Below, one piece after another: positions 1 to 8,827 of a DNA stretch of 64,000 nucleotides (within the stretch, counting starts at the first letter, position 1; each line of letters begins with the position of its first letter). A model generated the notes under the pieces. The model did no database searches, was not told the DNA's origin, and worked only from the letters and a program-made list of their open reading frames with translations. A program made the translations under genes and the position numbers. The stretch is from Pseudomonas sp. MWU13-2105 (GTDB lineage: Bacteria; Pseudomonadota; Gammaproteobacteria; Pseudomonadales; Pseudomonadaceae), in contig NZ_JALLIY010000006.1 of the NCBI RefSeq assembly GCF_023242315.1, forward strand, positions 248,001-312,000. The letters run 5' to 3'.

Positions 1-453
1 GCTCTCGGGCTTGGTGGTGGGCGCGAAACGCTTGACCAGGCGGCCATCCTTGCCGATCAGGAACTTGGTGAAGTTCCACTTGATGCCCTGGGACCAGAGC
101 AGGCCCGGCGCGCGTTTCTTCAACTGGACGAACAGCGGATGGGCTGCCTCGCCGTTGACATCGATCTTCTTGAACAGCGGGAAACTGACGCCGTAGTTCA
201 ACTCGCAGAACTCGGAGATCGCCCCTTCGTTGCCCGGCTCCTGCTTGCCGAACTGGTTGCAGGGGAAACCGAGCACTACCAGCCCGCGGTCCTTGTAGGA
301 CTGCCAGAGTTGCTCAAGCCCTTTGTACTGCGGGGTAAAACCACATTTGCTGGCAGTGTTGACCACCAGGATGGCCTTGCCGGCGAAGTCGCCCAGGGTC
401 TTTTGCTCACCCTTGATGGTGGTGCAAGGGATGTTCAGCAGGTTATCGCTCAT
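1..453 (-). CDS. gpx: Glutathione peroxidase (thiol peroxidase type), 3' end beyond the window
   Basis: Reduces hydroperoxides with thioredoxin or glutathione in the cytoplasm. The 151 visible residues begin MSDNLLNIPCTT and show the peroxidatic motif NTASKCGFTP with Cys37. They also carry the GFPCNQFGKQEPG block and the WNFTKFL block that supplies Trp and Asn of the active site. The family is about 160 residues, so only about ten are missing off the left edge. A Cys at the selenocysteine position is normal for bacteria. The ATG at 453 is preceded by GGAGGAAC. The gene is followed upstream by msrB on the same strand, a typical oxidative-stress pairing, and a strong palindrome lies in the gap at 488-519. 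Confidence 0.95.
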   Translation of the reverse strand, partial: MSDNLLNIPCTTIKGEQKTLGDFAGKAILVVNTASKCGFTPQYKGLEQLWQSYKDRGLVVLGFPCNQFGKQEPGNEGAISEFCELNYGVSFPLFKKIDVNGEAAHPLFVQLKKRAPGLLWSQGIKWNFTKFLIGKDGRLVKRFAPTTKPES

Positions 454-487
454 GACAGTTCCTCCAATGAATGTCGAACAAGATAGC

Positions 488-519
488 GGGCAATTGAATT
501 GCACACAATTCAATTGCCC
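488..519. promoter_or_regulatory. Perfect 13-bp inverted repeat upstream of gpx, candidate MarR-type (OspR-like) operator
   Basis: The arms are GGGCAATTGAATT and its exact complement, separated by GCACAC. The centre lies about 50 bp upstream of the gpx start, where a promoter would be. In P. aeruginosa a redox-sensing MarR regulator (OspR) is encoded beside gpx and controls it. The same gpx-msrB-aminotransferase order here suggests an equivalent operator. The regulator gene itself would lie left of the window, which is inference. A hairpin role (msrB terminator) is possible, but there is no T-run. Confidence 0.5.
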
Positions 520-608
520 CGATTGATGGTCAGCCATAAGCCACGGCCCCCCTTCCCCGCCGGGCTTCACGCGGGCCCGGAACTCCGGGACGCCGCGCAA
601 AACCGGAG

Positions 609-1004
609 TCATTCGCGCGGCAGCAGATCCAGGCACACGGAGTTGATGCAGTAGCGCAAACCGGTCGGCGGCGGGCCGTCGGGAAAGACATGGCCCAGGT
701 GCGCATCGCATTTGGCGCAGACCACTTCGGTACGGATCATGCCGTGGCTGATATCGCGGATCTCGACCATCGCGCTGGCACCGATCGGCTGGTAAAAGCT
801 CGGCCAGCCGCAGCCGGAGTCGAACTTGGCGCGGGAATCGAACAGCGCCTCGTTGCAGCAGATGCAATGATAGACCCCATCGGTCTTGGTGCCGTTGTAT
901 TTGCCCGAGAACGGCCGCTCGGTGCCTTTGAGCCGGCACACGTTGTACTGCTCCGGGTCGAGCATGGCGCGCCATTCTTCCAGGGTCTTTTCCAACTTTT
1001 CCAT
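609..1004 (-). CDS. msrB: Peptide methionine-(R)-S-oxide reductase MsrB
   Basis: Repairs methionine-R-sulfoxide in oxidised proteins. It is 131 residues, the usual single-domain size. Zinc-binding pairs are Cys47/Cys50 (CICC) and Cys96/Cys99 (CAKC). The catalytic Cys119 sits in RYCINS, and Cys65 in SGCGWPSF is the expected resolving Cys. The ATG at 1004 ([11 protein letters not shown]) is chosen over an upstream in-frame start because GAGGTG lies just before it and the family begins here. It reads towards gpx with 155 bp between, so the two may be separately promoted members of one antioxidant locus. Confidence 0.95.
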   Translation of the reverse strand: MEKLEKTLEEWRAMLDPEQYNVCRLKGTERPFSGKYNGTKTDGVYHCICCNEALFDSRAKFDSGCGWPSFYQPIGASAMVEIRDISHGMIRTEVVCAKCDAHLGHVFPDGPPPTGLRYCINSVCLDLLPRE

Positions 1005-1230
1005 CGTTACACCTCGGCGGCTGAAAAACCCCGATCTGTATCTTTTCCACGGATCGGGTGGCACGTATGATTGCGCCTCGTCAAACGCCAGTCTGGCACC
1101 CGTGTCCGCCGCATTCAAACGGATTTTAGAAGCCAGCGGCCGGGGACCATGGGACGAGGTGGAAACGCAGTATTGCCATAGCGGCCTCGACGAGACCGCC
1201 TGGATCGTCCATTTTCAGGATCACATCGCC

Positions 1231-2442
1231 ATGCAGGTCAGCAAATCGAACAAGCTCGCCAACGTCTGCTACGACATTCGCGGCCCAGTGCTCAAGCACG
1301 CCAAACGCCTGGAAGAGGAAGGCCATCGCATCCTCAAGCTGAACATCGGCAACCCGGCGCCCTTCGGTTTCGAAGCCCCGGACGAAATCCTCCTGGACGT
1401 GATCCGCAACCTGCCGACCGCACAGGGCTACAGTGACTCCAAGGGCCTGTACAGCGCCCGCAAGGCGGTCATGCAGTACTACCAGCAGAAGCAGGTCGAA
1501 GGCGTCGGCATCGAGGACATCTACCTGGGCAACGGTGTGTCCGAACTGATCGTGATGTCCATGCAGGCCCTGCTCAACAATGGCGACGAAGTGCTGATCC
1601 CGGCACCGGATTACCCGCTGTGGACCGCCGCCGTGAGCCTGGCCGGCGGCAACCCGGTGCACTACCTGTGCGACGAGCAGGCCAACTGGTGGCCGGACCT
1701 GGCCGACATCAAGGCCAAGATCACCCCCAATACCAAGGCCCTGGTGATCATCAACCCGAACAACCCGACGGGCGCGGTGTATTCCAAGGAAGTGCTGCTG
1801 GGCATGCTGGAACTGGCACGCCAGCACAACCTCGTGGTCTTTTCCGACGAGATCTACGACAAGATCCTCTACGACGATGCCGTACACATCTGCACCGCCT
1901 CGCTGGCACCGGACCTGCTGTGCCTGACCTTCAACGGCCTGTCCAAGTCCTATCGGGTGGCGGGTTTCCGTTCCGGCTGGGTGGCGATCTCCGGCCCCAA
2001 GCACAATGCCCAGAGCTACATCGAAGGCCTCGACATCCTGGCCAACATGCGCCTGTGCGCCAACGTGCCGAGCCAGCACGCGATCCAGACCGCCCTCGGC
2101 GGCTACCAGAGCATCAACGACCTGGTGCTGCCGGCCGGGCGCCTGCTGGAGCAGCGCAACCGCACCTGGGAACTGCTCAATGACATTCCCGGCGTCAGCT
2201 GCGTGAAACCCATGGGCGCGCTCTACGCCTTCCCGCGGATCGACCCGAAAGTCTGCCCGATCCTCAACGACGAGAAGTTCGTCCTCGACCTGCTGCTGTC
2301 GGAGAAGCTGCTGGTGGTCCAGGGCACCGCGTTCAACTGGCCATGGCCCGATCACTTCCGCGTGGTCACCCTGCCACGGGTGGATGACCTGGAACAGGCC
2401 ATCGGGCGCATCGGCTCGTTCCTGAAAACCTACCGCCAGTAA
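1231..2442 (+). CDS. alaA: Alanine-synthesising pyridoxal-phosphate aminotransferase (AlaA/YfbQ type)
   Basis: Class I aminotransferase of 403 residues that makes alanine from pyruvate and glutamate in E. coli AlaA. Seen here are the N-terminal KLNIGNPAPFGF block, NPNNPTGAV at 175-183, SDEIYDK, and the PLP lysine Lys239 in GLSKSYRVAGFRSGW. The start at 1231 (MQVSKSNKLANVCYDIRGP) matches the family N-terminus. An open frame continues upstream across the msrB promoter region but does not look like protein. It is divergent from msrB. A hairpin follows the stop codon. Confidence 0.92.
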   Translation: MQVSKSNKLANVCYDIRGPVLKHAKRLEEEGHRILKLNIGNPAPFGFEAPDEILLDVIRNLPTAQGYSDSKGLYSARKAVMQYYQQKQVEGVGIEDIYLGNGVSELIVMSMQALLNNGDEVLIPAPDYPLWTAAVSLAGGNPVHYLCDEQANWWPDLADIKAKITPNTKALVIINPNNPTGAVYSKEVLLGMLELARQHNLVVFSDEIYDKILYDDAVHICTASLAPDLLCLTFNGLSKSYRVAGFRSGWVAISGPKHNAQSYIEGLDILANMRLCANVPSQHAIQTALGGYQSINDLVLPAGRLLEQRNRTWELLNDIPGVSCVKPMGALYAFPRIDPKVCPILNDEKFVLDLLLSEKLLVVQGTAFNWPWPDHFRVVTLPRVDDLEQAIGRIGSFLKTYRQ

Positions 2443-2455
2443 TTTCCTACAACCT

Positions 2456-2481
2456 CCTGCGACTCATCCGCGAGTCGCAGG
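2456..2481 (+). terminator. Hairpin downstream of alaA
   Basis: A ten-base perfect stem, CCTGCGACTC with GAGTCGCAGG, and a six-base loop lie 13 bp after the alaA stop. Only a short T-containing stretch follows, so intrinsic termination is likely but not certain. Confidence 0.55.
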
Positions 2482-2685
2482 AAGGCACTTTCCTTCCATT
2501 TCTTTTTGTATGTCTTTGCGTCAGCATGCCGCCGGCCAGGGGAATGCTCTCACCGCCAGCGCATACCCCGGCTTCAAAGGGGCGCGCAGGGTTACGACGC
2601 CTGAAAAACCTAAGCTCTCCCTTAGGAAATGACTGGCAAGTGGCTAGAATCAAGCTGTAGGACACAGTTTGAAATAGTCACCCGG

Positions 2686-2714
2686 TTGAATAGGTCGGAG
2701 CCGCACCTTATATA
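2686..2714 (+). promoter_or_regulatory. Probable htpX promoter
   Basis: TTGAAT at 2686 and TATATA at 2709 are spaced exactly 17 bp, an almost ideal sigma-70 arrangement, 45 bp upstream of the htpX start. The CCTTATAT stretch also resembles a heat-shock (sigma-32) minus-10 element, which would fit the gene. That second reading is only inference. Confidence 0.5.
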
Positions 2715-2758
2715 CCCCGCATGACGCTACATCTTTAGCTGAGGAGAAACTTTCAACC

Positions 2759-3646
2759 ATGATGCGCATCCTGCTGTTCTTGGCCACCAACCTGGCGGTC
2801 GTGCTGATTGCCAGCATCACCCTGAGCCTTTTCGGCTTCAACGGGTTCATGGCGGCCAACGGGGTTGACCTCAACCTCAATCAGCTGCTGGTCTTCTGTG
2901 CGGTCTTTGGTTTCGCGGGTTCGCTGTTCTCGCTGTTCATCTCCAAGTGGATGGCGAAGATGAGCACCGGCACCCAACTCATTACCCAACCTCGTACCCG
3001 CCATGAGCAGTGGCTGCTGCAAACCGTCGAGCAACTGTCCCGCGACGCCGGGATCAAGATGCCCGAGGTCGGTATCTTCCCGGCCTACGAAGCGAACGCC
3101 TTCGCCACCGGCTGGAACAAGAACGACGCGCTGGTGGCGGTCAGCCAGGGCCTGCTGGAGCGCTTCTCGCCCGATGAAGTGAAGGCCGTGCTGGCCCACG
3201 AGATCGGCCACGTGGCCAATGGCGACATGGTCACCCTGGCGCTGATACAGGGCGTGGTGAACACCTTCGTGATGTTCTTCGCGCGGATCATCGGCAACTT
3301 CGTCGACAAGGTCATCTTCAAGAACGAAGAAGGCCAGGGCATCGCCTACTACGTGGCGACCATCTTCGCCGAACTGGTCCTGGGTTTCCTGGCCAGCGCC
3401 ATTGTCATGTGGTTCTCGCGCAAGCGCGAATTCCGCGCAGACGAAGCCGGTGCCAGCCTGGCCGGTACCGCCGCGATGATCGGCGCCCTGCAACGCCTGC
3501 GCTCCGAACAGGGCCTGCCGGTGCACATGCCCGACACCCTGAATGCCTTCGGCATCAACGGCGGCCTGAAGCAGGGTCTGGCGAAGATGTTCATGAGCCA
3601 CCCACCGCTGGAAGAGCGTATCGAAGCCCTGCGTCGACGCGGCTGA
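2759..3646 (+). CDS. htpX: Membrane zinc metalloprotease HtpX
   Basis: Inner-membrane M48 protease that degrades misfolded membrane proteins together with FtsH. It has 295 residues, the normal length. Two N-terminal membrane segments (about 4-26 and 42-62) precede the zinc motif HEIGH at 147-151. Two further hydrophobic segments follow at about 160-180 and 195-215. The third zinc ligand is expected in FRADEAGA, near residue 224. The gene starts with ATGATG after GAGGAG and stands alone. A strong promoter lies upstream and a REP palindrome downstream. Confidence 0.96.
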   Translation: MMRILLFLATNLAVVLIASITLSLFGFNGFMAANGVDLNLNQLLVFCAVFGFAGSLFSLFISKWMAKMSTGTQLITQPRTRHEQWLLQTVEQLSRDAGIKMPEVGIFPAYEANAFATGWNKNDALVAVSQGLLERFSPDEVKAVLAHEIGHVANGDMVTLALIQGVVNTFVMFFARIIGNFVDKVIFKNEEGQGIAYYVATIFAELVLGFLASAIVMWFSRKREFRADEAGASLAGTAAMIGALQRLRSEQGLPVHMPDTLNAFGINGGLKQGLAKMFMSHPPLEERIEALRRRG

Positions 3647-3681
3647 TAACCACTCTGATGGCACCGGTTAAAGGGTGCTGT

Positions 3682-3755
3682 TGTGGGAAGCGGAGCTTGC
3701 CCGCGAAGAGGCCCAGGGGCCGCCAAAAGCTTCGCGGGCAAGCTCCGCTCCCACA
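3682..3755. repeat. REP palindrome (inverted pair)
   Basis: Inverted arms of the type TGTGGGA(A)GCGGAGCTTGCCCGCGAAG lie between htpX (+) and tpm (-). This is the common Pseudomonas REP, here as a back-to-back pair that can form a long hairpin. It sits between convergent 3' ends, where such elements usually lie. Confidence 0.85.
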
Positions 3756-3798
3756 GAATCCGCGACACCCTTGGAATCATCGGCGGCTTACCTGCTTC

Positions 3799-4458
3799 CT
3801 ACGAAACCTTCTCCAACCGGTAAACCCGCTCGTCGAGCCGCGTCACCCCAGCCTGGAGAAACTTCCAGCTTTCGCCGAGCACATCTTGCTCATCCTCGAC
3901 CTGAAGCTGCCAGCGCGGCTCCAGCAAGCGCCGGACCTCACCATCGAGCAAGGCGAACGGCGGTCCGTCGAGCTGAGCCTGGTCATAGTCGAGGGTGATC
4001 AACAGCCCCTGGGTGCCGACCGCCAGTATCTCGCTCAAATGCGCCGCATAGCGCTCGCGCATCGGTGGCGGCAGGGCGATCAGCGCGGCCCGGTCATACA
4101 ACCCGACACAATCGGCAACATCCGCTGCCGTCAAGGCAAAGAAATCCCCACACCAGAGCTCCAGCGGACCCGCCTCATAGATAATGAAAGCACCCTGCTG
4201 ACGGATCAGCGGCTTGAGCTGCTGCTCGGCAAAGAAAGCCTCCACGGCCTTCTCCGACAACTCCACCCCCAGCACCCGCAGGCCTTGGGCCGCCAGCCAG
4301 GCCAGGTCGAGGCTCTTGCCACACAAGGGCACCAGCACCCGCGCCCCGACCGGCAATGCCAGGTCGGGCCAGAACCGCTGCAAATGGGGGTTGACCTGTT
4401 CCAGGTGAAAGCCGATCTGATTGTGTTCCCAACGCTTGTGCCAAAACTCCGGTTGCAT
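3799..4458 (-). CDS. tpm: Thiopurine S-methyltransferase
   Basis: S-adenosylmethionine-dependent methyltransferase of 219 residues. In Pseudomonas the Tpm family methylates thiopurines and also selenium and tellurium oxyanions. It begins [18 protein letters not shown], the family signature. The SAM-binding stretch [14 protein letters not shown] is followed by an acidic strand end GVELSE. An in-frame start 11 codons upstream is less likely because the family begins at MQPEFW. It is divergent from the dioxygenase gene at 4569, with a 110-bp shared promoter region that is AT-rich. Confidence 0.93.
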   Translation of the reverse strand: MQPEFWHKRWEHNQIGFHLEQVNPHLQRFWPDLALPVGARVLVPLCGKSLDLAWLAAQGLRVLGVELSEKAVEAFFAEQQLKPLIRQQGAFIIYEAGPLELWCGDFFALTAADVADCVGLYDRAALIALPPPMRERYAAHLSEILAVGTQGLLITLDYDQAQLDGPPFALLDGEVRRLLEPRWQLQVEDEQDVLGESWKFLQAGVTRLDERVYRLEKVS

Positions 4459-4568
4459 AGGCTCACCTTGAAGAATTCGATCAAAAAGCACTAAAACTTA
4501 TATTAGATTTAGATCAATGATCTGATTGAAGATGACGTCATCTTAACTCGACGCTCAGGACTTTCATT

Positions 4569-5336
4569 ATGCTCCCCAGCCTGTTCATCTCCCACGGTTC
4601 GCCCATGCTGGCCCTCGAACCCGGCGCCAGCGGGCCGGCCCTGGCCCGCCTGGCGGCCGAGCTGCCGCGCCCGAAGGCGATCGTCATCGTCTCGGCCCAC
4701 TGGGAAAGCCAGGACCTGCGGGTCAGCAGCAATCCGCAACCGGAAACCTGGCACGACTTCGGTGGCTTCCCGAAGGAACTGTTCGCCGTGCAATACCCGG
4801 CACCCGGTGAGCCGAAGCTCGCCGCCGAGGTCGCCGCACTGCTGAACGCCGCCGGCCTGCCGGCCCGGCTCGACGACCAACGCCCGCTCGATCATGGCGT
4901 CTGGGTGCCGCTGTCGCTGATGTACCCGCAAGCCGATATCCCGGTGGTCCAGGTGTCCCTGCCAAGCCGCCAGGGCCCTGCCCTGCAGACGCGCATCGGG
5001 CATGTGCTCAGCGGCCTGCGGGCCCAGGGCATCCTGTTGATCGGCTCCGGCAGCATCACTCATAACCTCGGCGAACTGGACTGGCATGCCGGCCCGAACA
5101 GCATCGAGCCGTGGGCCAAGGCCTTTCGCGACTGGATGGTCGACAAGCTCGCCACCGATGACGAAGCCGCCCTGCACGACTACCGCAAGCAGGCGCCTTA
5201 CGCCGTGCGCAACCACCCCAGTGACGAACACCTGCTGCCGCTGTACTTCGCCCGTGGCGCCGGCGGCCAGATGAGCATCGCCCACCAGGGGTTCACCATG
5301 GGCGCATTGGGCATGGATATCTATCGCTTCGGCTGA
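4569..5336 (+). CDS. ygiD: 4,5-DOPA-extradiol dioxygenase family protein (YgiD/DODA type)
   Basis: Class III extradiol ring-cleavage family (LigB fold) of 255 residues with a non-haem metal. The metal-binding histidines expected for the family are seen in ISHGSPMLALEP near the start, in SAHWES and in DHGVWVPLSLMYP. The GSGSITHNLGEL block also matches. E. coli YgiD can open DOPA; the natural substrate in Pseudomonas is not known. It is a single gene, divergent from tpm and followed by a REP element and a bidirectional terminator. Confidence 0.88.
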   Translation: MLPSLFISHGSPMLALEPGASGPALARLAAELPRPKAIVIVSAHWESQDLRVSSNPQPETWHDFGGFPKELFAVQYPAPGEPKLAAEVAALLNAAGLPARLDDQRPLDHGVWVPLSLMYPQADIPVVQVSLPSRQGPALQTRIGHVLSGLRAQGILLIGSGSITHNLGELDWHAGPNSIEPWAKAFRDWMVDKLATDDEAALHDYRKQAPYAVRNHPSDEHLLPLYFARGAGGQMSIAHQGFTMGALGMDIYRFG

Positions 5337-5370
5337 CCATCTCTTATGGATATTGTGCTACACGATCCTT

Positions 5371-5457
5371 GCGGGAGCCGATTTGCCGGCGATGCGGCGC
5401 ATCAGGCCGCTAAAAGCTTCGCGGGCAAGCTCCGCTACCACACAAGCCGGCTCCCAC
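5371..5457. repeat. REP elements (mixed types)
   Basis: A GCGGGAGCCG.TTTGCCGGCGATG arm is paired with AAGCCGGCTCCCACA. A TTCGCGGGCAAGCTCCGCT arm of the second REP type is nested inside. Two REP families therefore overlap in one intergenic spot. Confidence 0.7.
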
Positions 5458-5513
5458 AAAAATCTGCGCAGCAGGAGATTACCCGGTGAATACACAGGCT
5501 CCGTAAAGCAGGC

Positions 5514-5549
5514 AAAAAAAATCCCCGAACCAGTCGGGGATTTTTTTAT
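5514..5549. terminator. Bidirectional intrinsic terminator between ygiD and deaD
   Basis: An eight-base stem ATCCCCGA/TCGGGGAT with loop ACCAG is flanked by A7 on the left and T7 on the right. It can stop transcription of both convergent genes. Confidence 0.92.
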
Positions 5550-5573
5550 CGATCAATCAACCCGGGGGGCTGA

Positions 5574-7247
5574 TCAATCTTCGCGGTAGCGACGCAGCTT
5601 GAGCTGCTTGCCAGCCACGCGGGTGTCCTTCAGTTTGGTCAGCAGACGCTCCAGACCATCTTCCGGCAGTTCCACCAGGCTGAAGCTGTCACGCACCTGG
5701 ATGCGACCGATCGCTTCACGCGCCAGGCCACCTTCGTTGAGGATGGCGCCCAGCAGGTTCTTGGCGGCGATACCGTCACGCGCACCCAGCGCGGTCCGGC
5801 AGCGGGCACGACCTTCGGCCAATGGCACCGGGGCACGACGTTCGCGATCGCTACGCTCAGGACGGTCACCGGAACGCTCCGGACGATCGCCACGCGGCGC
5901 ATTGTTCGGCACCAACGGACGCTCTTTCTCGATCGCCGCGAGGGTCAGCGCCTGGCCATTGGTGGCCTTGCGCAGCAGGGCCGCGGCCAGGGCGCGCGGG
6001 CTGCAACCGATATCGGCGGTCAGGCGATCGAGCAACTCACCGTGGGTCGATTCAGCATCGGCGACCAGCGGCGACAAGCTGTTGGTCAGTTTCTTGATGC
6101 GAGCATCGAGAACAGCCTGGGCATCCGGCAGGCGGACTTCGGCAACTTTCTGCCCGGTCACACGCTCGATCACTTGCAGCATGCGGCGCTCACGTGGCGT
6201 CACCAGCAACAGTGCACGACCTTCGCGGCCGGCACGGCCGGTACGGCCGATACGGTGCACGTAGGACTCCGGGTCGTACGGCATGTCGACGTTGAATACG
6301 TGAGTGATGCGCGGAACGTCAAGGCCACGAGCGGCAACGTCGGTCGCCACAACGATGTCCAGACGGCCATCCTTGAGGGAGTCGATTACGCGCTCACGCT
6401 GGTTCTGGGCGATGTCACCGTTCAGCGCAGCGGCTTTGTAGCCTTTGGCTTCCAGGGCACTGGCCAGGTCCAGGGTCGCTTGCTTGGTGCGCACGAACAT
6501 GATCAGCGCGTCGAAATCCTCGACTTCCAGCAGGCTCAGCACGGCCGAGGTCTTCTGGTCGGCGTGAACCAACAGGTGAGCCTGTTCGATCGCGGTAACA
6601 GTCTGGGTCTTGGTCTGGATCTTGACGTGTTGCGGATCGCGCAGATGGCGTTCGGCAATGGCACGGATCGACTGCGGCAGGGTCGCCGAGAACAAAACGG
6701 TCTGACGGGTTGCCGGCAAGGCCTTGAAGATGACTTCGAGGTCATCCATGAAGCCGAGCTTGAGCATTTCGTCCGCTTCATCGAGAACCAGGTGGTTCAC
6801 GGTGGCCAGGACTTTCTCGTCACGACGCAGGTGGTCGCACAGACGGCCCGGAGTAGCGACGACAATCTGTGCGCCATTACGGATTGCTTTCAGTTGTGGG
6901 CCCATCGGCGCGCCGCCGTAAACGGCCACAACGGTAACGCCCGGCATCTGCTTGGCGTAGGTTTCGAAAGCGGTTGCTACTTGCAACGCCAACTCACGGG
7001 TTGGCGCCAGGATCAGGGCTTGCGGTTCGCGCTTAGCAGGATCGATACGATGCAGGATCGGCAGGGCGAACGCTGCGGTTTTACCCGTACCGGTTTGCGC
7101 CTGGCCAATCATGTCGTGGCCGGCCATGATGATCGGGATCGATTGCTGCTGGATAGCCGAAGGCTCTTCGTAGCCAGTCGCGGTGACGGCTGCAAGAATA
7201 TTCGGATTAAGATTAAAAGCGGCGAAGCCGCCGATTTCCTGGGTCAT
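5574..7247 (-). CDS. deaD: DEAD-box RNA helicase DeaD/CsdA
   Basis: ATP-dependent RNA helicase of 557 residues, linked to ribosome assembly and mRNA unwinding in the cold. Motif I is AQTGTGKT at 50-57, motif II DEAD at 156-159, motif III SAT at 187-189 and motif VI HRIGRTGR at 331-338. An arginine-rich linker with RPERS repeats (about 455-485) follows. The C-terminal 70 residues are a DbpA-type RNA-binding domain (GIAAKNLLGAILNEGGL). The start is the ATG at 7247 (MTQEIGGF). The frame stays open for 91 more codons upstream, but that sequence looks like an untranslated leader. Confidence 0.95.
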   Translation of the reverse strand: MTQEIGGFAAFNLNPNILAAVTATGYEEPSAIQQQSIPIIMAGHDMIGQAQTGTGKTAAFALPILHRIDPAKREPQALILAPTRELALQVATAFETYAKQMPGVTVVAVYGGAPMGPQLKAIRNGAQIVVATPGRLCDHLRRDEKVLATVNHLVLDEADEMLKLGFMDDLEVIFKALPATRQTVLFSATLPQSIRAIAERHLRDPQHVKIQTKTQTVTAIEQAHLLVHADQKTSAVLSLLEVEDFDALIMFVRTKQATLDLASALEAKGYKAAALNGDIAQNQRERVIDSLKDGRLDIVVATDVAARGLDVPRITHVFNVDMPYDPESYVHRIGRTGRAGREGRALLLVTPRERRMLQVIERVTGQKVAEVRLPDAQAVLDARIKKLTNSLSPLVADAESTHGELLDRLTADIGCSPRALAAALLRKATNGQALTLAAIEKERPLVPNNAPRGDRPERSGDRPERSDRERRAPVPLAEGRARCRTALGARDGIAAKNLLGAILNEGGLAREAIGRIQVRDSFSLVELPEDGLERLLTKLKDTRVAGKQLKLRRYRED

Positions 7248-7469
7248 GGGTCTGCCTCTAAGTGCATCCGCAAAGACCCATGCTCCAAAGCTGCGCATGC
7301 CTTGTAAGACTCTGAGAGTCACCCTGGCAGCTTTGTCGGCGGGGATTTGCGAAAACGATTGAATGAAAGAATCGTCAAGGATAGTCCGCATGGCGGACAG
7401 CAGCCGAAGCTGACTTCGGGGAATTGCATTACCTAAACGCGGCCCGGTTAAAGGCCGGCGCGCACTATA
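7248..7469 (-). promoter_or_regulatory. Long leader of deaD with a putative minus-10 box
   Basis: About 210 bases separate the deaD start from a TATAGT box (minus strand, 7464-7469). A long 5' leader is typical of cold-induced deaD genes and may fold to control translation. The promoter call is weak because no good minus-35 was found. Confidence 0.4.
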
Positions 7470-7661
7470 CCGGAATTGGCGAAAAAAGGGAGATTTATTT
7501 ATCTGGAAATGCCGCCGCACGCCTCTCTATGGCGGGCTTTGCAGATAATCGAGTGAAGGTCTGCCTCTGGCCCTCCTTGTCGGGTGGGCCTGGCGACTTA
7601 AACGGTTCACTCGTCGGAATCTGCTCGCAAGGATCGCGCAAGCGTTCGGCGATCGCCGGAA

Positions 7662-7681
7662 CCCCACAAGACCTTGTGGGG
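7662..7681 (-). terminator. Hairpin downstream of prmB
   Basis: A perfect stem CCCCACAAG/CTTGTGGGG with a two-base AC centre lies 19 bp after the prmB stop on the minus strand. No long T-run follows. Nothing coding was seen in the rest of the 7470-7661 gap. Confidence 0.5.
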
Positions 7682-7699
7682 GCAGGCCGGTGTCGTTCT

Positions 7700-8608
7700 T
7701 CAGATTTTCGCGGCGAACAGCGCCTGATGCGCCCGGCACTGTTCGGCCGTGAGCATGAACACGCCATGCCCGCCGCGCTCGAAGTCCAGCCAGGCAAAGT
7801 CCACCTCGGGGTACAACGCCTCGACATGCACCTGGCTGTTACCGACCTCGACAATCAGCAGGCCCTTCTCGGTCAGATGGTCCGCCGCCTCGGCGAGCAT
7901 CCGCCGCACCAGGTTCAAGCCGTCGTCGCCACAGGCCAGGCCCAGTTCGGGCTCATGCTGGTATTCCTCCGGCATGTCGGCGAAATCCTCGGCATCGACA
8001 TAAGGAGGGTTGGAAACGATCAGGTCAAAACGCTGGCCGGGCAGACCGTCGAAACCATCGCCCTGGACCGTGAACACCCGTTCATCGACGCCATGGCGCT
8101 CGATATTCTGGTTGGCCACTTCCAACGCCTCGAAGGACAGGTCGGCCAACACCACTTCCGCCTGCTGGAACTCATAGGCACAGGCGATACCGATGCAGCC
8201 GGAGCCGGTGCACAGGTCGAGAATCCGTGCCGGCTCATTCGCCAGCCAGGGGGCGAAGTGCCCCTCAATCAGTTCGCCAATCGGCGAACGCGGAATCAGC
8301 ACCCGCTCATCGACAATAAACGACATGCCGCAGAACCAGGCCTCGCCCAGCAGATAGGCGGTGGGCACGCGGTCTTCGATGCGGCGCTTGAGCAGGTGCT
8401 GCAAGCGACTCAGCTCGTCGTCTTCCAGACGGCAGTCGAGGTAGCTGTCGGCGATTTCCCATGGCAGGTGCAAGGCCCCCAGCACCAACTGACGCGCCTC
8501 GTCCCAGGCATTATCGGTGCCATGACCGAAAAACAGATCCGCACCATGAAAGCGGCTGACAGCCCAACGAATATGGTCGCGCAGCGTGCGCAGGCGGGAA
8601 TTGATCAC
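7700..8608 (-). CDS. prmB: Ribosomal protein L3 N5-glutamine methyltransferase PrmB
   Basis: Methylates a glutamine of ribosomal protein L3 using S-adenosylmethionine. It has 302 residues. The SAM motif is [12 protein letters not shown] at 131-142 and the substrate-amide motif is NPPY at 200-203 ([13 protein letters not shown]). The N-terminal helical domain [20 protein letters not shown] is that of PrmB rather than PrmC. It reads away from the hydrolase at 8828. In many gamma-proteobacteria it lies beside an Smr gene, as here (9957). Confidence 0.95.
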   Translation of the reverse strand: MINSRLRTLRDHIRWAVSRFHGADLFFGHGTDNAWDEARQLVLGALHLPWEIADSYLDCRLEDDELSRLQHLLKRRIEDRVPTAYLLGEAWFCGMSFIVDERVLIPRSPIGELIEGHFAPWLANEPARILDLCTGSGCIGIACAYEFQQAEVVLADLSFEALEVANQNIERHGVDERVFTVQGDGFDGLPGQRFDLIVSNPPYVDAEDFADMPEEYQHEPELGLACGDDGLNLVRRMLAEAADHLTEKGLLIVEVGNSQVHVEALYPEVDFAWLDFERGGHGVFMLTAEQCRAHQALFAAKI

Positions 8609-8827
8609 GGGCAGGGCTCCTGAAAAAACGACGGGGGATTCTACCAGTCAAACCGGCGCCCGGTGGAAATAAGGCAAAAAGACATCATTGGTCGCCGCTT
8701 CGCGCGCCGGCAAACAACCCTTGACACGGCTACAGCCCAATAACCACGCCGCCTGCACGGGTTGCGATTCACATACGCGCTCAGCCGGAGGACAATGCGG
8801 TAAAAGCCCCACTCAAAGGAGCCCCGA

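Noticed and set aside
1126..2355. 409-codon open frame antisense to alaA
   Set aside because: Low-complexity His/Gln/Val/Gly-rich composition typical of the antisense shadow of a high-GC gene, with no ribosome site or family match.
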